Shown: one piece after another, positions 15,730 through 26,000 of the stretch
How the letters are laid out: the number at the start of each line of letters is the position of its first letter
Position numbering within the stretch: position 1 is the first letter of the stretch
NCBI GenBank assembly: GCA_964552675.1
Contig: CAZKHJ010000011.1
Location: 1 to 64,000, forward strand
DNA from: Sulfurimicrobium sp964552675
Lineage (GTDB): Bacteria; Pseudomonadota; Gammaproteobacteria; Burkholderiales; Sulfuricellaceae
Length of the DNA stretch: 64,000 nt
Direction of reading: 5' to 3'
The notes under the pieces: model-generated
Database searches by the model: none
Told to the model about the DNA's origin: nothing
What the model saw: the letters and a program-made list of their open reading frames with translations, nothing else
Program-made: the position numbers and the translations under genes

Positions 15730-17654
15730 AAGACGTCGTGCCATCCCGCTGGGTGCCGCTGCTGCTGGCACTGGCGGTCGCGCTGGTAATGGGCACGGCC
15801 ACATTTATCCTGGAACAGTCGGAAGGAAAGCGCCTGGCGCAAATGCATCGCATCGAGGCGCTCAATCAGGTCAGTGCGGTGCGTGCCAGACTGGAGGGCA
15901 GCATCCAGTCCCGCCTGGTGCTGGCGCGCGGCCTGGTGGCTTTTGTTTCAACCCATCCTGACATCAATGACGCGCAGTTTCAGGAAATAGCCAAGGTGCT
16001 GGTGGCACAGCAAAGCGGTGTGCGCATCATCGAGCTGGCCAGAAACAATGTCATCAGCTACATTCATCCTCTTCCCGGCAGCGAGAAGGCGCTGGGCCTG
16101 GATCTGCTGACACAGAAAGATGAGCACGACGCCATCTTGCGTGCCATCTCGACGCGACGCACCATCATTGCCGGGCCGGTCAATCTGGTAGAGGGCGGCA
16201 CGGCATTCATCAGCCGCGTGCCGATATTTATCACCGACCCCGGCCAGCCGGCAGAAAGCGGGCGGTACTGGGGGCTGGCGCAAGTGGTCATGAATGTGCA
16301 GACCTTGCTGGATGAGGCCGGACTGAATGGCGAATCCTTCCCCAATCTGCATTTCGCCTTGCGCGGGCGGGATGGCACCGGCGCCTCGGGGGAAATGATT
16401 GCCGGGGACAAGGCGATTTTTGATGCCGACCCGGTGCTTGCCGATGTCAGCCTGCCGGATGGCACCTGGCAGATCGCCGCCGTGCCCAAGGGTGGCTGGC
16501 TAGCGCCGCGTGCCAGCTGGGTTTCCCTGGCAGGTTCCTTGCTGGCCCTGGTTTCCGCAGTGCTGGCATGGTTGCTGGCAAGGGCGCCGGCACGGCTGAA
16601 AATCCTGGTGAACGAGGCAATTGCAGAAGCGCGAGGTAGCGAGGCGCGCCTGAACCAGCTGAACCGGGAACTGGAACAGCGTATCGAAGCCCGCACCCAG
16701 GCACTGGTGCAGACCAATCAGGAACTTGTCAGGGAAGCCGGCGAACGCCGCCAGGCGGAACAGGTGCTGGAGGAGCGGCATGCCTTTTCTGAAGCCTTGC
16801 TCAAGGCGCAGTCGGATGTGGGTGAGGGCATGATGGTCATCGAGGAGGGTCATATTGTTTTTGCCAACGAGGCAATGGCGCACCTTTCCGGTTATCAGCC
16901 GGCAGCACTGAAGGGCATGCCCTATATTGATCTGGTTCACCCCGAACAACGTGGGCAAATCCAGGAAAGGTATCGGCGGCGGCTGGCCGGCGAGCAGCTC
17001 GACACCCGTTATGAAACCTCCATGATCACCGCTACGGGTGAACGCCGTGAAATCGAACTGGCAGTGGCTCTGGTGAATTCCGGGAAAAACATCCAGACCG
17101 TGGCCGTCGTTCGCGATATTACCGAGCACAAAGCCCTGCAGGATAACCTGCAGCACATGGCGCATTACGACGAGCTCACCAACCTGCCCAACCGCACCCT
17201 GTTCTTCGACCGGCTGGAGCGCGCTCTGGCGGAGGCACGACGTCACAGCGGTGAATTTGCCCTGTTATTCATTGACCTGGATGGTTTCAAGGAGGTCAAT
17301 GACGTATATGGACATTACGCCGGTGACCTGTTGTTGCAGGAAGTGGCGCGCCGCATGAACCAGTGTGTGCGCGAAAGCGATACCGTGGCACGCATGGGCG
17401 GTGACGAATTTGCCGTGATCCTGGGCGATGTTGCCGTGGATGACGATGCACGCGCGGTGGCGCTGAAAATCATCGGCAGCCTGTCCGCTCCCGTGCAACT
17501 GAACGAGGGGGAATGCCGTGTCGGCGCCAGTATCGGCATCAGCCTCTATCCGCGCGATGGGGAAAGCAGCGAAAGCCTGCTTACGCGCGCCGATAGCGCC
17601 ATGTATTGCGCCAAGAACAAAGGCAAGAATACCTACTGTTTCACGTGGGATTGA
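15726..17654 (+). CDS. CHASE-PAS-GGDEF diguanylate cyclase
   Basis: Membrane-bound cyclase making c-di-GMP from two GTP. Order: TM1 (about residues 9-26), periplasmic CHASE sensor (about 40-235), TM2 (about 261-285), a coiled coil (about 290-345), PAS (about 350-470) and GGDEF (about 475-640). The active site reads RMGGDEFAV, and a RESD inhibitory site sits five residues before it, so product inhibition is expected. No EAL domain. The ATG shares ATGA with the lolD stop, so it is translationally coupled to the Lol operon, an unusual partner for a cyclase. CHASE ligands are small molecules, but this one is not predictable. Confidence 0.93.
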   Translation: MKDVVPSRWVPLLLALAVALVMGTATFILEQSEGKRLAQMHRIEALNQVSAVRARLEGSIQSRLVLARGLVAFVSTHPDINDAQFQEIAKVLVAQQSGVRIIELARNNVISYIHPLPGSEKALGLDLLTQKDEHDAILRAISTRRTIIAGPVNLVEGGTAFISRVPIFITDPGQPAESGRYWGLAQVVMNVQTLLDEAGLNGESFPNLHFALRGRDGTGASGEMIAGDKAIFDADPVLADVSLPDGTWQIAAVPKGGWLAPRASWVSLAGSLLALVSAVLAWLLARAPARLKILVNEAIAEARGSEARLNQLNRELEQRIEARTQALVQTNQELVREAGERRQAEQVLEERHAFSEALLKAQSDVGEGMMVIEEGHIVFANEAMAHLSGYQPAALKGMPYIDLVHPEQRGQIQERYRRRLAGEQLDTRYETSMITATGERREIELAVALVNSGKNIQTVAVVRDITEHKALQDNLQHMAHYDELTNLPNRTLFFDRLERALAEARRHSGEFALLFIDLDGFKEVNDVYGHYAGDLLLQEVARRMNQCVRESDTVARMGGDEFAVILGDVAVDDDARAVALKIIGSLSAPVQLNEGECRVGASIGISLYPRDGESSESLLTRADSAMYCAKNKGKNTYCFTWD

Positions 17655-17677
17655 GAACCCCGGGATAAACATTATCC

Positions 17678-20056
17678 ATGTGGGCCGACATTCTCGCGTT
17701 TGCCGCCGGTGTCTGGCTGCTGCAGCAACAGGCAACGCTGCCTGATCTTGTCTGGGCAGGCCTGCTCCTCCCTCTGTTGCTCATATTGTATGGCCTGCGC
17801 CGCACGGCTTCCTGGCCGGCAAAAGGGCTGCGTCAACTGTGTGGCAAGGCGTTATGGCTGGCTGCCGGTTTTTTCTGGGCTGCTTTGCTTGCCCAGCTGC
17901 GCCTGGCCGATGCTTTTCCGGAAGCCTGGGAAGGGCGCGATATTCAACTCAGCGGGGCAGTTGCCAGCCTTCCCGTTATCAGCGAGCGCGGCCCGCGCTT
18001 CGAGTTTGACGTGGAGCAGGTCATTACGCCAGGCGCCAAAGTACCGGCCCATATCCAGTTGAGCTGGTTCGATAACGGTTTCGGACGGCCTGCTGTTCAT
18101 CCTGTTCCACCCCTGCATCCCGGCGAGCGCTGGGCGCTGACGGTAAGGCTGAAGCGCCCCCACGGCAATATCAACCCATACGGTTTCGATTACGAAGCCT
18201 GGCTGCTGGAGCGCAACATCCGCGCAACCGGCTATGTGCGCGACGGGGCAGGAAACCGGCGCGTCACGGAACGGGTGGCGCGCCCCGGCTACCTGATCGA
18301 AGTGGCGCGCGAAGCGGCTTCGCAGCGCCTGTCCCAGGTATTGGGCGAACGCCCCTATGCCGGCGTGCTCAAGGCGCTGGCCATCGGCGAGCAAAGCGCG
18401 ATTTCCGCGCTGCAATGGCAGATTTTCCTGCGCAGCGGCGTCAATCATCTGATGAGCATTTCCGGCCTGCATGTCACGATGGTGTCGGGCCTGGTTTTTA
18501 CGCTCGTTTACTGGCTGTGGCGGCGCAGCCAGCGCCTGACCCTGGCGCTGCCGGCGCGCAAGGCGGCCGTGGTGGCGGGCGCTCTGGCGGCATTGGCGTA
18601 TGCGTTGCTGTCCGGCTTTGGCGTGCCGACGCAGCGCACCCTGTACATGCTTTCCGTGGTTGCCATCGCGCTATGGCTGGGGCGGGCGGGCAATGCTTTC
18701 AGCGTGCTTGGCCTGGCTTTGCTCGCGGTGCTGCTGCCCGATCCGTGGGCGGTGCTTTCGCCCGGCTTCTGGCTTTCCTTCGGTGCGGTAGCCGTGATCA
18801 TGTATGTTGGCAGCGGGCGCGTCGGGCAACCGCACTGGCTGCTGCAATGGGGCCGGGTGCAGTGGGCCGTGACGCTGGGGCTGGTGCCCCTGCTGCTCGC
18901 CCTATTCCAGCAGATTTCGTTGATCTCGCCGCTGGCCAATGCGGTAGCCATCCCCCTGATCAGCCTGGCCGTCACTCCCCTGACCCTGCTGGGGACGGTT
19001 CTGCCGCTGGATTTCCTTCTGCTTGCAGCGCATTGGCTGATGGAATGGTGCATGGCCTTCCTGAGCTGGCTCTCCGCCTTGCCCGCTGCAGTGTGGCAAC
19101 AGCATGGGCCGCCGCGATGGACAGTGATTCTGGCGCTGTGCGGCGCAATCTGGCTGCTGCTGCCGCGCGGGTTTCCGGCACGCTGGCTGGGCTGGCTGTG
19201 GTTTGCGCCGCTGTTTCTGGTTCGCCCGCCCGTGCCACAGGCGGGTGAATTGTGGCTGACAGTGCTGGATGTGGGGCAGGGACTGGCGGTGGTTGCGCGC
19301 ACCCAGCGCCATGCGCTGCTTTATGACACCGGGCCGCGTTTTGGCATGGAGTCGGATGCCGGCTCGCGCATCATCATTCCCTACCTGCGCGGCACAGGTG
19401 TCAGCCGGCTTGACGGCATGGTGATTTCCCACGATGACCTGGACCATAGCGGCGGCGCCATATCGGTGCTGCAAGGCGTGCCGGTTGCCTGGGTTCTTTC
19501 TTCCCTGCCGCAGGGAAGCCCGGTTCTGGCAGGGGCATCACGCAGCTTGCGCTGCTTTGCCGGGCAGACCTGGGAATGGGACGGGGTGAAATTCGAAATC
19601 CTGCACCCGGCCAGGGATAGTTATCAGTATGATGGTTTCAGGGATAATGACCGCGGTTGCGTGCTGAAAATCAGCTCGCCATTCGGCAGGGTATTGCTGC
19701 CGGCGGATATTGAACGCGGCGCCGAGCAGGAACTGCTGGAACGCCTGCCCGGAAGCTTGCGTGCGGACGTGCTGCTGGCGCCGCATCATGGCAGCCTGAC
19801 CTCTTCCACGCCGGCCTTCATCCGCGCAGTCGCCCCTGGCACGGCGGTTTTCACCGTAGGCTACCGCAACCGTTTTGGCCACCCCAGGGAGGAAGTGGTG
19901 GAGCGTTATCAGGCTCAGGGCATCAAAACCTGGCGTAGCGACCAGAGCGGTGCGCTGGAGCTGCGGTTCGGCCCGAACGGGATAGCCATGCAGAACTGGC
20001 GCGAGTTTCAACCGCACTACTGGCAGGAGGGAACAGAGAACCGCAGGTTGCGCTGA
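17678..20056 (+). CDS. comEC: DNA uptake channel ComEC/Rec2
   Basis: Inner-membrane channel that carries single-stranded DNA into the cytoplasm during natural transformation. The 792-residue protein has an N-terminal OB-like region, the competence domain with 'ALAIGEQSAISALQWQIFLR' and 'SGVNHLMSISGLHVTMVSG' (about residues 230-270) among many membrane helices, and a C-terminal metallo-beta-lactamase-like domain with 'VISHDDLDHSGGA' and 'LLAPHHGSLTSS'. The domain set is complete. Start at 17678 (MWADILAFAAGV). It lies 23 bases after the cyclase and ends at an 11-bp inverted repeat. Confidence 0.95.
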   Translation: MWADILAFAAGVWLLQQQATLPDLVWAGLLLPLLLILYGLRRTASWPAKGLRQLCGKALWLAAGFFWAALLAQLRLADAFPEAWEGRDIQLSGAVASLPVISERGPRFEFDVEQVITPGAKVPAHIQLSWFDNGFGRPAVHPVPPLHPGERWALTVRLKRPHGNINPYGFDYEAWLLERNIRATGYVRDGAGNRRVTERVARPGYLIEVAREAASQRLSQVLGERPYAGVLKALAIGEQSAISALQWQIFLRSGVNHLMSISGLHVTMVSGLVFTLVYWLWRRSQRLTLALPARKAAVVAGALAALAYALLSGFGVPTQRTLYMLSVVAIALWLGRAGNAFSVLGLALLAVLLPDPWAVLSPGFWLSFGAVAVIMYVGSGRVGQPHWLLQWGRVQWAVTLGLVPLLLALFQQISLISPLANAVAIPLISLAVTPLTLLGTVLPLDFLLLAAHWLMEWCMAFLSWLSALPAAVWQQHGPPRWTVILALCGAIWLLLPRGFPARWLGWLWFAPLFLVRPPVPQAGELWLTVLDVGQGLAVVARTQRHALLYDTGPRFGMESDAGSRIIIPYLRGTGVSRLDGMVISHDDLDHSGGAISVLQGVPVAWVLSSLPQGSPVLAGASRSLRCFAGQTWEWDGVKFEILHPARDSYQYDGFRDNDRGCVLKISSPFGRVLLPADIERGAEQELLERLPGSLRADVLLAPHHGSLTSSTPAFIRAVAPGTAVFTVGYRNRFGHPREEVVERYQAQGIKTWRSDQSGALELRFGPNGIAMQNWREFQPHYWQEGTENRRLR

Positions 20057-20076
20057 GCATAGCGAAGCGCAACCTG
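20044..20076 (+). terminator. Inverted repeat overlapping the comEC stop
   Basis: An 11-bp perfect stem, caggttgcgct (20044-20054) with agcgcaacctg (20066-20076), has an 11-base loop. It begins inside the last comEC codons and spans the stop. No T-tract, so it may protect the mRNA 3' end rather than terminate transcription. Confidence 0.5.
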
Positions 20077-20107
20077 ATCACACAGCTTGAACCCGAACCC
20101 CTCCCAT

Positions 20108-20205
20108 CCTCCCCTTGTCAGGGGAGGGCTGGGGTGGGGACGGGTTGAATCAGTCGTTGCATTTGTGCCCCATCCCCCACCCAACCTCCCCCTTGAAGGG
20201 GGAGG
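20108..20205. repeat. Paired REP-like palindromes in inverted order (BIME-like)
   Basis: Two GC-rich hairpins lie between the convergent ends of comEC and the receiver gene. The first is cctcccc (20108-20114), ttgtca, ggggagg (20121-20127), followed by ctggggtgggg. The second is cctccccc (20185-20192), ttgaa, gggggagg (20198-20205), preceded by ccccatcccccaccc. The flanks are inverse complements of each other, so these are two copies of one unit in head-to-head order. No other copy was seen in the window. Confidence 0.75.
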
Positions 20206-20239
20206 CGTGCGTGACGCGCTCAGGCCGCGCAGCCGGCCT

Positions 20240-21367
20240 TTAACTCCGTGCGAGGCTGCGCAGCGATTCGGCCACGCGCCGCAACTCCTCGCCGGATGCC
20301 TTGCTGGCATCGAGCAGTTCGCTGATCTGGCTGGTGACGGCACGCGCCATCTCGATCAGGGTGCTTTCCTGGGTTTCGTTGAGGCCCAGATAAACGAAAG
20401 CCCGATCCAGTTCTTCCAGATAAGTAGAGCTAGCCGACACGGCGCGCAGGCGGTTTTCGGTTTGGTGCTGCTCGATAGCGGCGAGGGTACGGGTAAGTGC
20501 TTCGAGCGCCTGATGGATGCCGCCGGCCTGACTCAAGCGCTGTCTTTCGCTTTCCAGCGCGGCACAACGCGCTTCCGCTCCCTCCACGATAATCGCGAGA
20601 TGGTCGCGCAGGCGGCCGACCCGGTCGGGGTCGGAGAGAGGCAGATTCATGACCAGCAGGGTGGCGCGCGGGTAATTGACCACCAGCCGCTCGCGGAACT
20701 GGAAAATCCGGTCCATGTTGCGCGAATGGCCGAGGATCGATATTTCCAGTGGTGTGCAGGCGCCCTGGCTGGAATAGCTGGTGGCGCCGGCCTCGTCGCG
20801 CAGTTCGAGCAGGCAGTGCAGGCCGTATTGCCCGACTGCCTCGAACAGCGCCGCAGCCAGTTCGGCTGGATTGGTGCAGGCGAAGGAAGCACGCAGAAAC
20901 TGGATCACCGCCCCCATTTCTCCGAGCGACGACATGGCGCTGAAGGCGGCGGCCTGCGCATAGCTGGCCTGCTCGGCAAAGCTGTGACGCTGTTCCAGCG
21001 CCTGTTCGGCGAGGCGGATTTTCTCTGCCAGCTCTTCCGGTTCGCAGGGTTTGAGGATGAAATCGCTGCCGCCGGCATGATAGGCGGCGAGGCGGGTTTC
21101 CAGATCATCGATCGCGGAAACGAATACCACCTGGGCGTGATCGTCGCCGCTTTCGCGTATGGCGCGGCAGACCTCGATGCCATTCATGCCGGGCATCTGG
21201 ATATCGAGCAGAACCAAGTCAGGCTTGTCCTCGAGCGCGGCCAGACAGGATTCGCCGTCGGCAAACTCGCGCACTTCGAAATGCGGGTCACTGAGCTGGT
21301 CAACAGCGATCAGGCGGGCAACCGGATCGTCGTCCACCACGAAAACCCTGAAATGTTCCATTGGCAT
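20240..21367 (-). CDS. Response regulator with receiver and C-terminal sensory-like domain
   Basis: 375-residue cytoplasmic protein. Residues about 6-125 form a CheY-type receiver: the acidic pair in 'VFVVDDDPVAR', the phosphoacceptor Asp in 'LVLLDIQMPGMNG' (about residue 57) and the Lys in 'FILKPCEPEEL'. Residues about 150-300 look like a GAF-type or uncharacterised output domain, and the end is a predicted coiled coil. No DNA-binding domain, GGDEF, EAL or HD-GYP. It is the last gene of the minus-strand signalling run, 55 bases after the chemoreceptor, which makes receptor-linked signalling a reasonable guess. Confidence 0.82.
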   Translation of the reverse strand: MPMEHFRVFVVDDDPVARLIAVDQLSDPHFEVREFADGESCLAALEDKPDLVLLDIQMPGMNGIEVCRAIRESGDDHAQVVFVSAIDDLETRLAAYHAGGSDFILKPCEPEELAEKIRLAEQALEQRHSFAEQASYAQAAAFSAMSSLGEMGAVIQFLRASFACTNPAELAAALFEAVGQYGLHCLLELRDEAGATSYSSQGACTPLEISILGHSRNMDRIFQFRERLVVNYPRATLLVMNLPLSDPDRVGRLRDHLAIIVEGAEARCAALESERQRLSQAGGIHQALEALTRTLAAIEQHQTENRLRAVSASSTYLEELDRAFVYLGLNETQESTLIEMARAVTSQISELLDASKASGEELRRVAESLRSLARS

Positions 21368-21422
21368 GAAGTTTCCTATTGGCTGGCGTTGGCTGGTGCT
21401 ACTTAATTATTGTCAATGGCAG

Positions 21423-23024
21423 TTATTTGAACGCTCGGTTCCCACTGTCGAAATGTTTGGCCATAGCTTGCAGATTTGCAGCCACATACGCCAATTCTTC
21501 AGTGGCGCGCCCTGCCTGGATGGCGCTGGACGTGCTTGCGCCGCTCAGGTTGGATATCTGTTCCATATTTGCAGCAACTTCTTCCCCCGCTGTGGATTGT
21601 TGGCTGGCTGCGTCGGCGATGTGCCGTGCCATTTCAGTCACGCGCTGGGATGCGGTGGTAATCGCCTTGAAGCTTTCGCTACTGGCGTGAATCAGCGAGA
21701 GTCCGGTTTTTACCTCACTTACAGCCTGTTCCATGGAACCACTCGCTGTGCTAACGGTGTTTTCGATTTCGGCTACCATACGGGTGATGTCAGCTGTGCT
21801 GGTTGATGTGCGCTCGGCAAGTTTTCTGACTTCATCGGCTACCACGGCAAACCCCCGTCCCTGTTCGCCGGCACGTGCAGCCTCAATAGCAGCGTTGAGT
21901 GCCAGCAGGTTGGTCTGGTCCGCGATTTCCTTGATTGTTTGGGTGATTGCGCCGATTTTGAGTATGGCCTGACTCAGTTCGATAATGGCCAAGCCGGATG
22001 TTTCCACCGTCTGAACCACACGTGAGGTGGCATCCATGCTATGCCCCATCCGCACATTCCCATTATGAACTTCCGCAAGGGTTTGCCCGGCCGCATCCGC
22101 TGTTCCTCCCGCGTGCTCGGCTACTTCACGGATAGAAGCGCTCATCTCCTCCATGGCAGTGGAAACCTGCATGATTCGATCAGATTGCGCCTGTGAGCGT
22201 GTGATGACGTGCGACATTTCCTCTTTCAGACGATCGGTGTGTGTAGCCAGAATGGAGGATGACAGTGCAACCTCGTCCAAGATAACCTTGAGATGAACCT
22301 GCATGCAGGCGAGCGAATTCAAAACCCTGCCCACTTCATCCCGGCTGCCGATGTCGATTTTATTGTTGAGGTTGCCCTCAGCGATTTTGTCGAATATGCC
22401 AATGATTTTCTGCAGGCTGCGGTCGATGGCGCCAGAAAGGGAAAAGCCAAGTCCGGCAGAAAACAGGATACCTGCGGCGGTCAAGGCAAAGCCGATCTCG
22501 TGCATGCCAAGATAGCCAAGGATATTGCTGCCAATCAGCATGAGATTGAACACAACAATCAGTGTGATCAGAGATGCTTTGAGGGTCAGTCCGCGCGTCT
22601 TGGGGAGGATAAGCGGCTTGCCGGCGTTGATTTGCTTGTATAGGGCGTCGGCGGAAGAAATCTGCTCACGGGTGGGAGGGGTCCGCACCGACATGAATTC
22701 CACGATGCGGCCGCTTTTCTTTACCGGAACGACAAAAGCTTCGACCCAGTAATAGTCGCCATTCTTGCAACGATTCTTGACGATACCGCGCCACGGTTGG
22801 CCGGTCTTGATCGTATCCCACAGCCAGGAGAATGCCGCTGGCGGCATGTCCGGATGGCGTACGATGTTGTGATTCTTGCCGATCAGCTCCTCCCGGCTGA
22901 ATCCGCTCAGTTCCACAAAAGCGTCGTTGGCATAGGTAATGGCGCCCTTTAGGTCAGTTTTCGACACGATGGTGCCGCTGGTGAAGGGTTTTTCAACCCC
23001 GGTGACAGGCAGGTTAGTTTTCAT
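21423..23024 (-). CDS. Aer-like PAS chemoreceptor (methyl-accepting chemotaxis protein)
   Basis: 533-residue energy- or redox-taxis receptor. It starts at the ATG at 23024 (MKTNLPVTGVEKPFTSGTIV), with a gaggga ribosome site upstream. An N-terminal PAS domain (about 20-125) has the Aer-type sequence 'VELSGFSREELIGKNHNIV' followed by 'RHPDMPPAAF'. Two hydrophobic segments (about 155-205), a HAMP-like linker and a long cytoplasmic helical domain with the highly conserved hairpin 'TNLLALNAAIEAARAGEQGR' and 'GFAVVADEVRKLAERT' follow. No periplasmic sensor domain and no C-terminal CheR/CheB pentapeptide. cheD at 6.9 kb could modify it, but the genes are far apart. Confidence 0.92.
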   Translation of the reverse strand: MKTNLPVTGVEKPFTSGTIVSKTDLKGAITYANDAFVELSGFSREELIGKNHNIVRHPDMPPAAFSWLWDTIKTGQPWRGIVKNRCKNGDYYWVEAFVVPVKKSGRIVEFMSVRTPPTREQISSADALYKQINAGKPLILPKTRGLTLKASLITLIVVFNLMLIGSNILGYLGMHEIGFALTAAGILFSAGLGFSLSGAIDRSLQKIIGIFDKIAEGNLNNKIDIGSRDEVGRVLNSLACMQVHLKVILDEVALSSSILATHTDRLKEEMSHVITRSQAQSDRIMQVSTAMEEMSASIREVAEHAGGTADAAGQTLAEVHNGNVRMGHSMDATSRVVQTVETSGLAIIELSQAILKIGAITQTIKEIADQTNLLALNAAIEAARAGEQGRGFAVVADEVRKLAERTSTSTADITRMVAEIENTVSTASGSMEQAVSEVKTGLSLIHASSESFKAITTASQRVTEMARHIADAASQQSTAGEEVAANMEQISNLSGASTSSAIQAGRATEELAYVAANLQAMAKHFDSGNRAFK

Positions 23025-23091
23025 TTTAATATTTTCCCTCAGCAGGGCCCGGTTGAAATCATATAAATTACAATTGGTTATATGAATCTGT

Positions 23092-26000
23092 CTATTCTGA
23101 AATGTGGTTTGTTTTATCCTGTAATGGATAATGGGCAGCCAGTTCATCCAGCAGCTTTTGCATGGCCGCGCTTAATTCCTCAGTCAGATCAAACGCGTCA
23201 GCTTCTCCCTTGCGCGCGGCAGCTTCTGCTGCTGTGGCCAGTTTCTGCATGTTGCTGGCCATGAGACTGCCTCCTAGCCCTTTCAGGTTATGCGCGATGA
23301 AGGCAATCGCTGGCAGGTCTTTTTGTGCTGCCATGGAGCGAAGCCGGGCAGGCGTTTGGGCATGGCTATCAATCATGGTCCTTGCCAGTTTTTCAATGAA
23401 AATGGGGCGTTCCTGGTAGCGGGCATGCAGGGCAGTCCAGTCAATTTGGCTGTTCTCCTGTACATGATTGACTTCCTCAGGCACTTTGCCGTCTGCTTGA
23501 GTTTTCTGGATGGCAGGCTGATGAGGTGCTGCAGGCTGGGCATGATGCAGAATTGCATTCACCAGGAGATTGATGTTGATGGGCTTGGTGACATGCTCCA
23601 CCATGCCGGCGGCCAGGCATTTTTCGCGTTCCTCGCTCAGGGCGTGGGCCGTGAGGCCGATGACCGGCAGAGCAGGCGCCATCTCGCGGATGCGCCGGGT
23701 GGCTGCAAAGCCATCCATTACCGGCATCTGGATATCCATCAGCACGATATCAAAAGCGCTCGCCCCAGCTTCTTCAAGCCGTTCAATTGCCTGTTTGCCA
23801 TTAGTTGCAAACACCACATGCGCCCCTTCATGAACCAGCAGATCTTCCAGTATCAGGCGATTGATCTCCACGTCGTCTGCCGCCAGCACCGAAAATCCAG
23901 TCAGGCGGGGAGCGGCTGAGGCTGAAGGTGTTCCGGCGGGATGTTCCGGGGCGTTGGAGGCGGCCATGTGAAGCTGTAGCGTAAAGCTGCTGCCTGCACC
24001 TGGACTGCTTTCTACATGAATATCCCCGCCCATCAGATTTGCCAGGTTCCGGCTGATTGCAAGACCTAGCCCTGAGCCGCCGTATTCGCGGGTAGTGGAA
24101 GCGTCAGCCTGTTCAAAGGCTTTGAATAGACGGCCCATTTGTTCTTCATTCATGCCGATGCCACTATCGGTGACGCGGAAGAAAATTTTGTCGCCCTCAC
24201 ATGCCACGCACAGAAAAATTTCACCGCCATGCGTAAATTTGATGGAATTGCTTAACAAGTTGGTCAGGATTTGGGACAGGCGCAGGGCGTCGCCAGCAAC
24301 CCAGGGGGGGAGATCGGGTGCCAGTCTGGGCACGAGTAGCAAACCCTTGGCTTCCGCACGATTCGCCACAAGGCTGATTACACTATCCAGGACGGAAGCC
24401 AGGGCAAAAGGGTGTGTTTCGACCTTGAGTCGGCCTGCATCGAGCCTGGAGATGTCGAGAATGTCGTTGATCAGGGCCAACAGGTGTTCGCCTGCATCAG
24501 TGATTCGCCGGAAAGTTTCCCCCGATTTTCGGCCCGCACTGTCACGCAAGCCGATTTGCGCCAGCCCCAGCACGGCATTGAGCGGGGTACGGATTTCATG
24601 GCTCATGTTGGCGAGAAAATCGCTCTTGGTACGTGCGGCGGTTTCTGCTGCTTCCTTGGCCTTTAGTAGTTGCTGCTCTGCTACCTTGCGCTGCGTAATA
24701 TCGTGTAGCACCCCGATATAAGTGCTACCCGAATCGTCCGGAACTTCGTTCACTACCAGTTCAAGGGGGAAGATGAAACCATCTTTGCGTTTGCCACTAA
24801 CTTCCACGCGCTTCCCGATGATTTTGGAAGAACGTGAGGCTTGATAGCGCTGGAGATAGTCATCGTGTTCCGAATGGTAAGGCTCAGGCATCAGAATTTT
24901 TACGTTCTGGCCAATCAATTCATGCTCTTCATAAGCAAACAACTCAAGCACCGCATCATTGATTGCCAGAATCGTCCCCTGGCTGTTGATTTGAACAACG
25001 CCATCAGCCATGGTTTTGAGGATGGAGCGGGTGCGAGCCTCGTTGTGGGCCAGTTCCGCAGTACGTTCTGCCACAAGGGTTTCCAGATTTTCGCGATACG
25101 TATTTAATTCGGCCTCGTTCGCCTTGTGTTCGGTGATGTCTTCCTTGATGGCCAGGTAGTTGGTAATTTGCCCATCTGGCTGACGGATCGGTGCTATTTG
25201 CGCTTTCTCGACATACTCCGTTCCATCCTTTTTTTTATTGGTGAATTCCCCGCGCCAGATCAAGCCCCGGTTCAGGCTATCCCACAGCCCCTGATAGACC
25301 TCAGGCGGAGTTTTGCCTGATTGAAGCACACGCGGGTTCTTTCCGATCGCCTCTTCTCTGCTGTAGCCGGTTTTTCTGATGAAAGTCTGGTTGACATACT
25401 CGATTTTCCCGTCAAGGTTGGTAATTACGATGCTTTCGGGGCTTTGTTCGACAGCCAGGGAAAATTTACGTAATTCCGAGCGTTCCTGGTCAAGTTCTGC
25501 ATAAGGCGCCCTGACATAAGTTTCGAAGATGGCACGGTAGATCATCAAATAGGCAATGGCCTTGTAGACATGCCCCAATAAGTTGAAGAGATCCGTAACA
25601 TCCGCATAAAGCGTAAAAAACATCTCCGCCAGCCCCAGCACCCATGCAGCGGCTGAGAGCCAGCGCAAACTGGGATCACAAGTTTCACGGCTCTGACGGA
25701 AAAGCAGTATGGCCGCTGTGGCATACAGCAGCCCAAGCAAATACTCAGAACCAATCTTGAATGCGGTCAGGCCCTGCCCTGGGATAAAGGTGCGTGGTAA
25801 CCAGGCCGCGTGCCCGATGACCAGCCACCAGACCACTCCGGCAAACGCCAGAAAACCCAGCAGGGCGATATGGCGAGCCATGGCTGGCCAGCTTCGAACC
25901 TGGGTAAGGGCGATATACAACATTATTCCAGCTGTTGCATAACGTCCTGCGAGCCAGAAATTGATGGCTTTTTCCGCTCCGCTGGGGGTGATCAGGGCTG

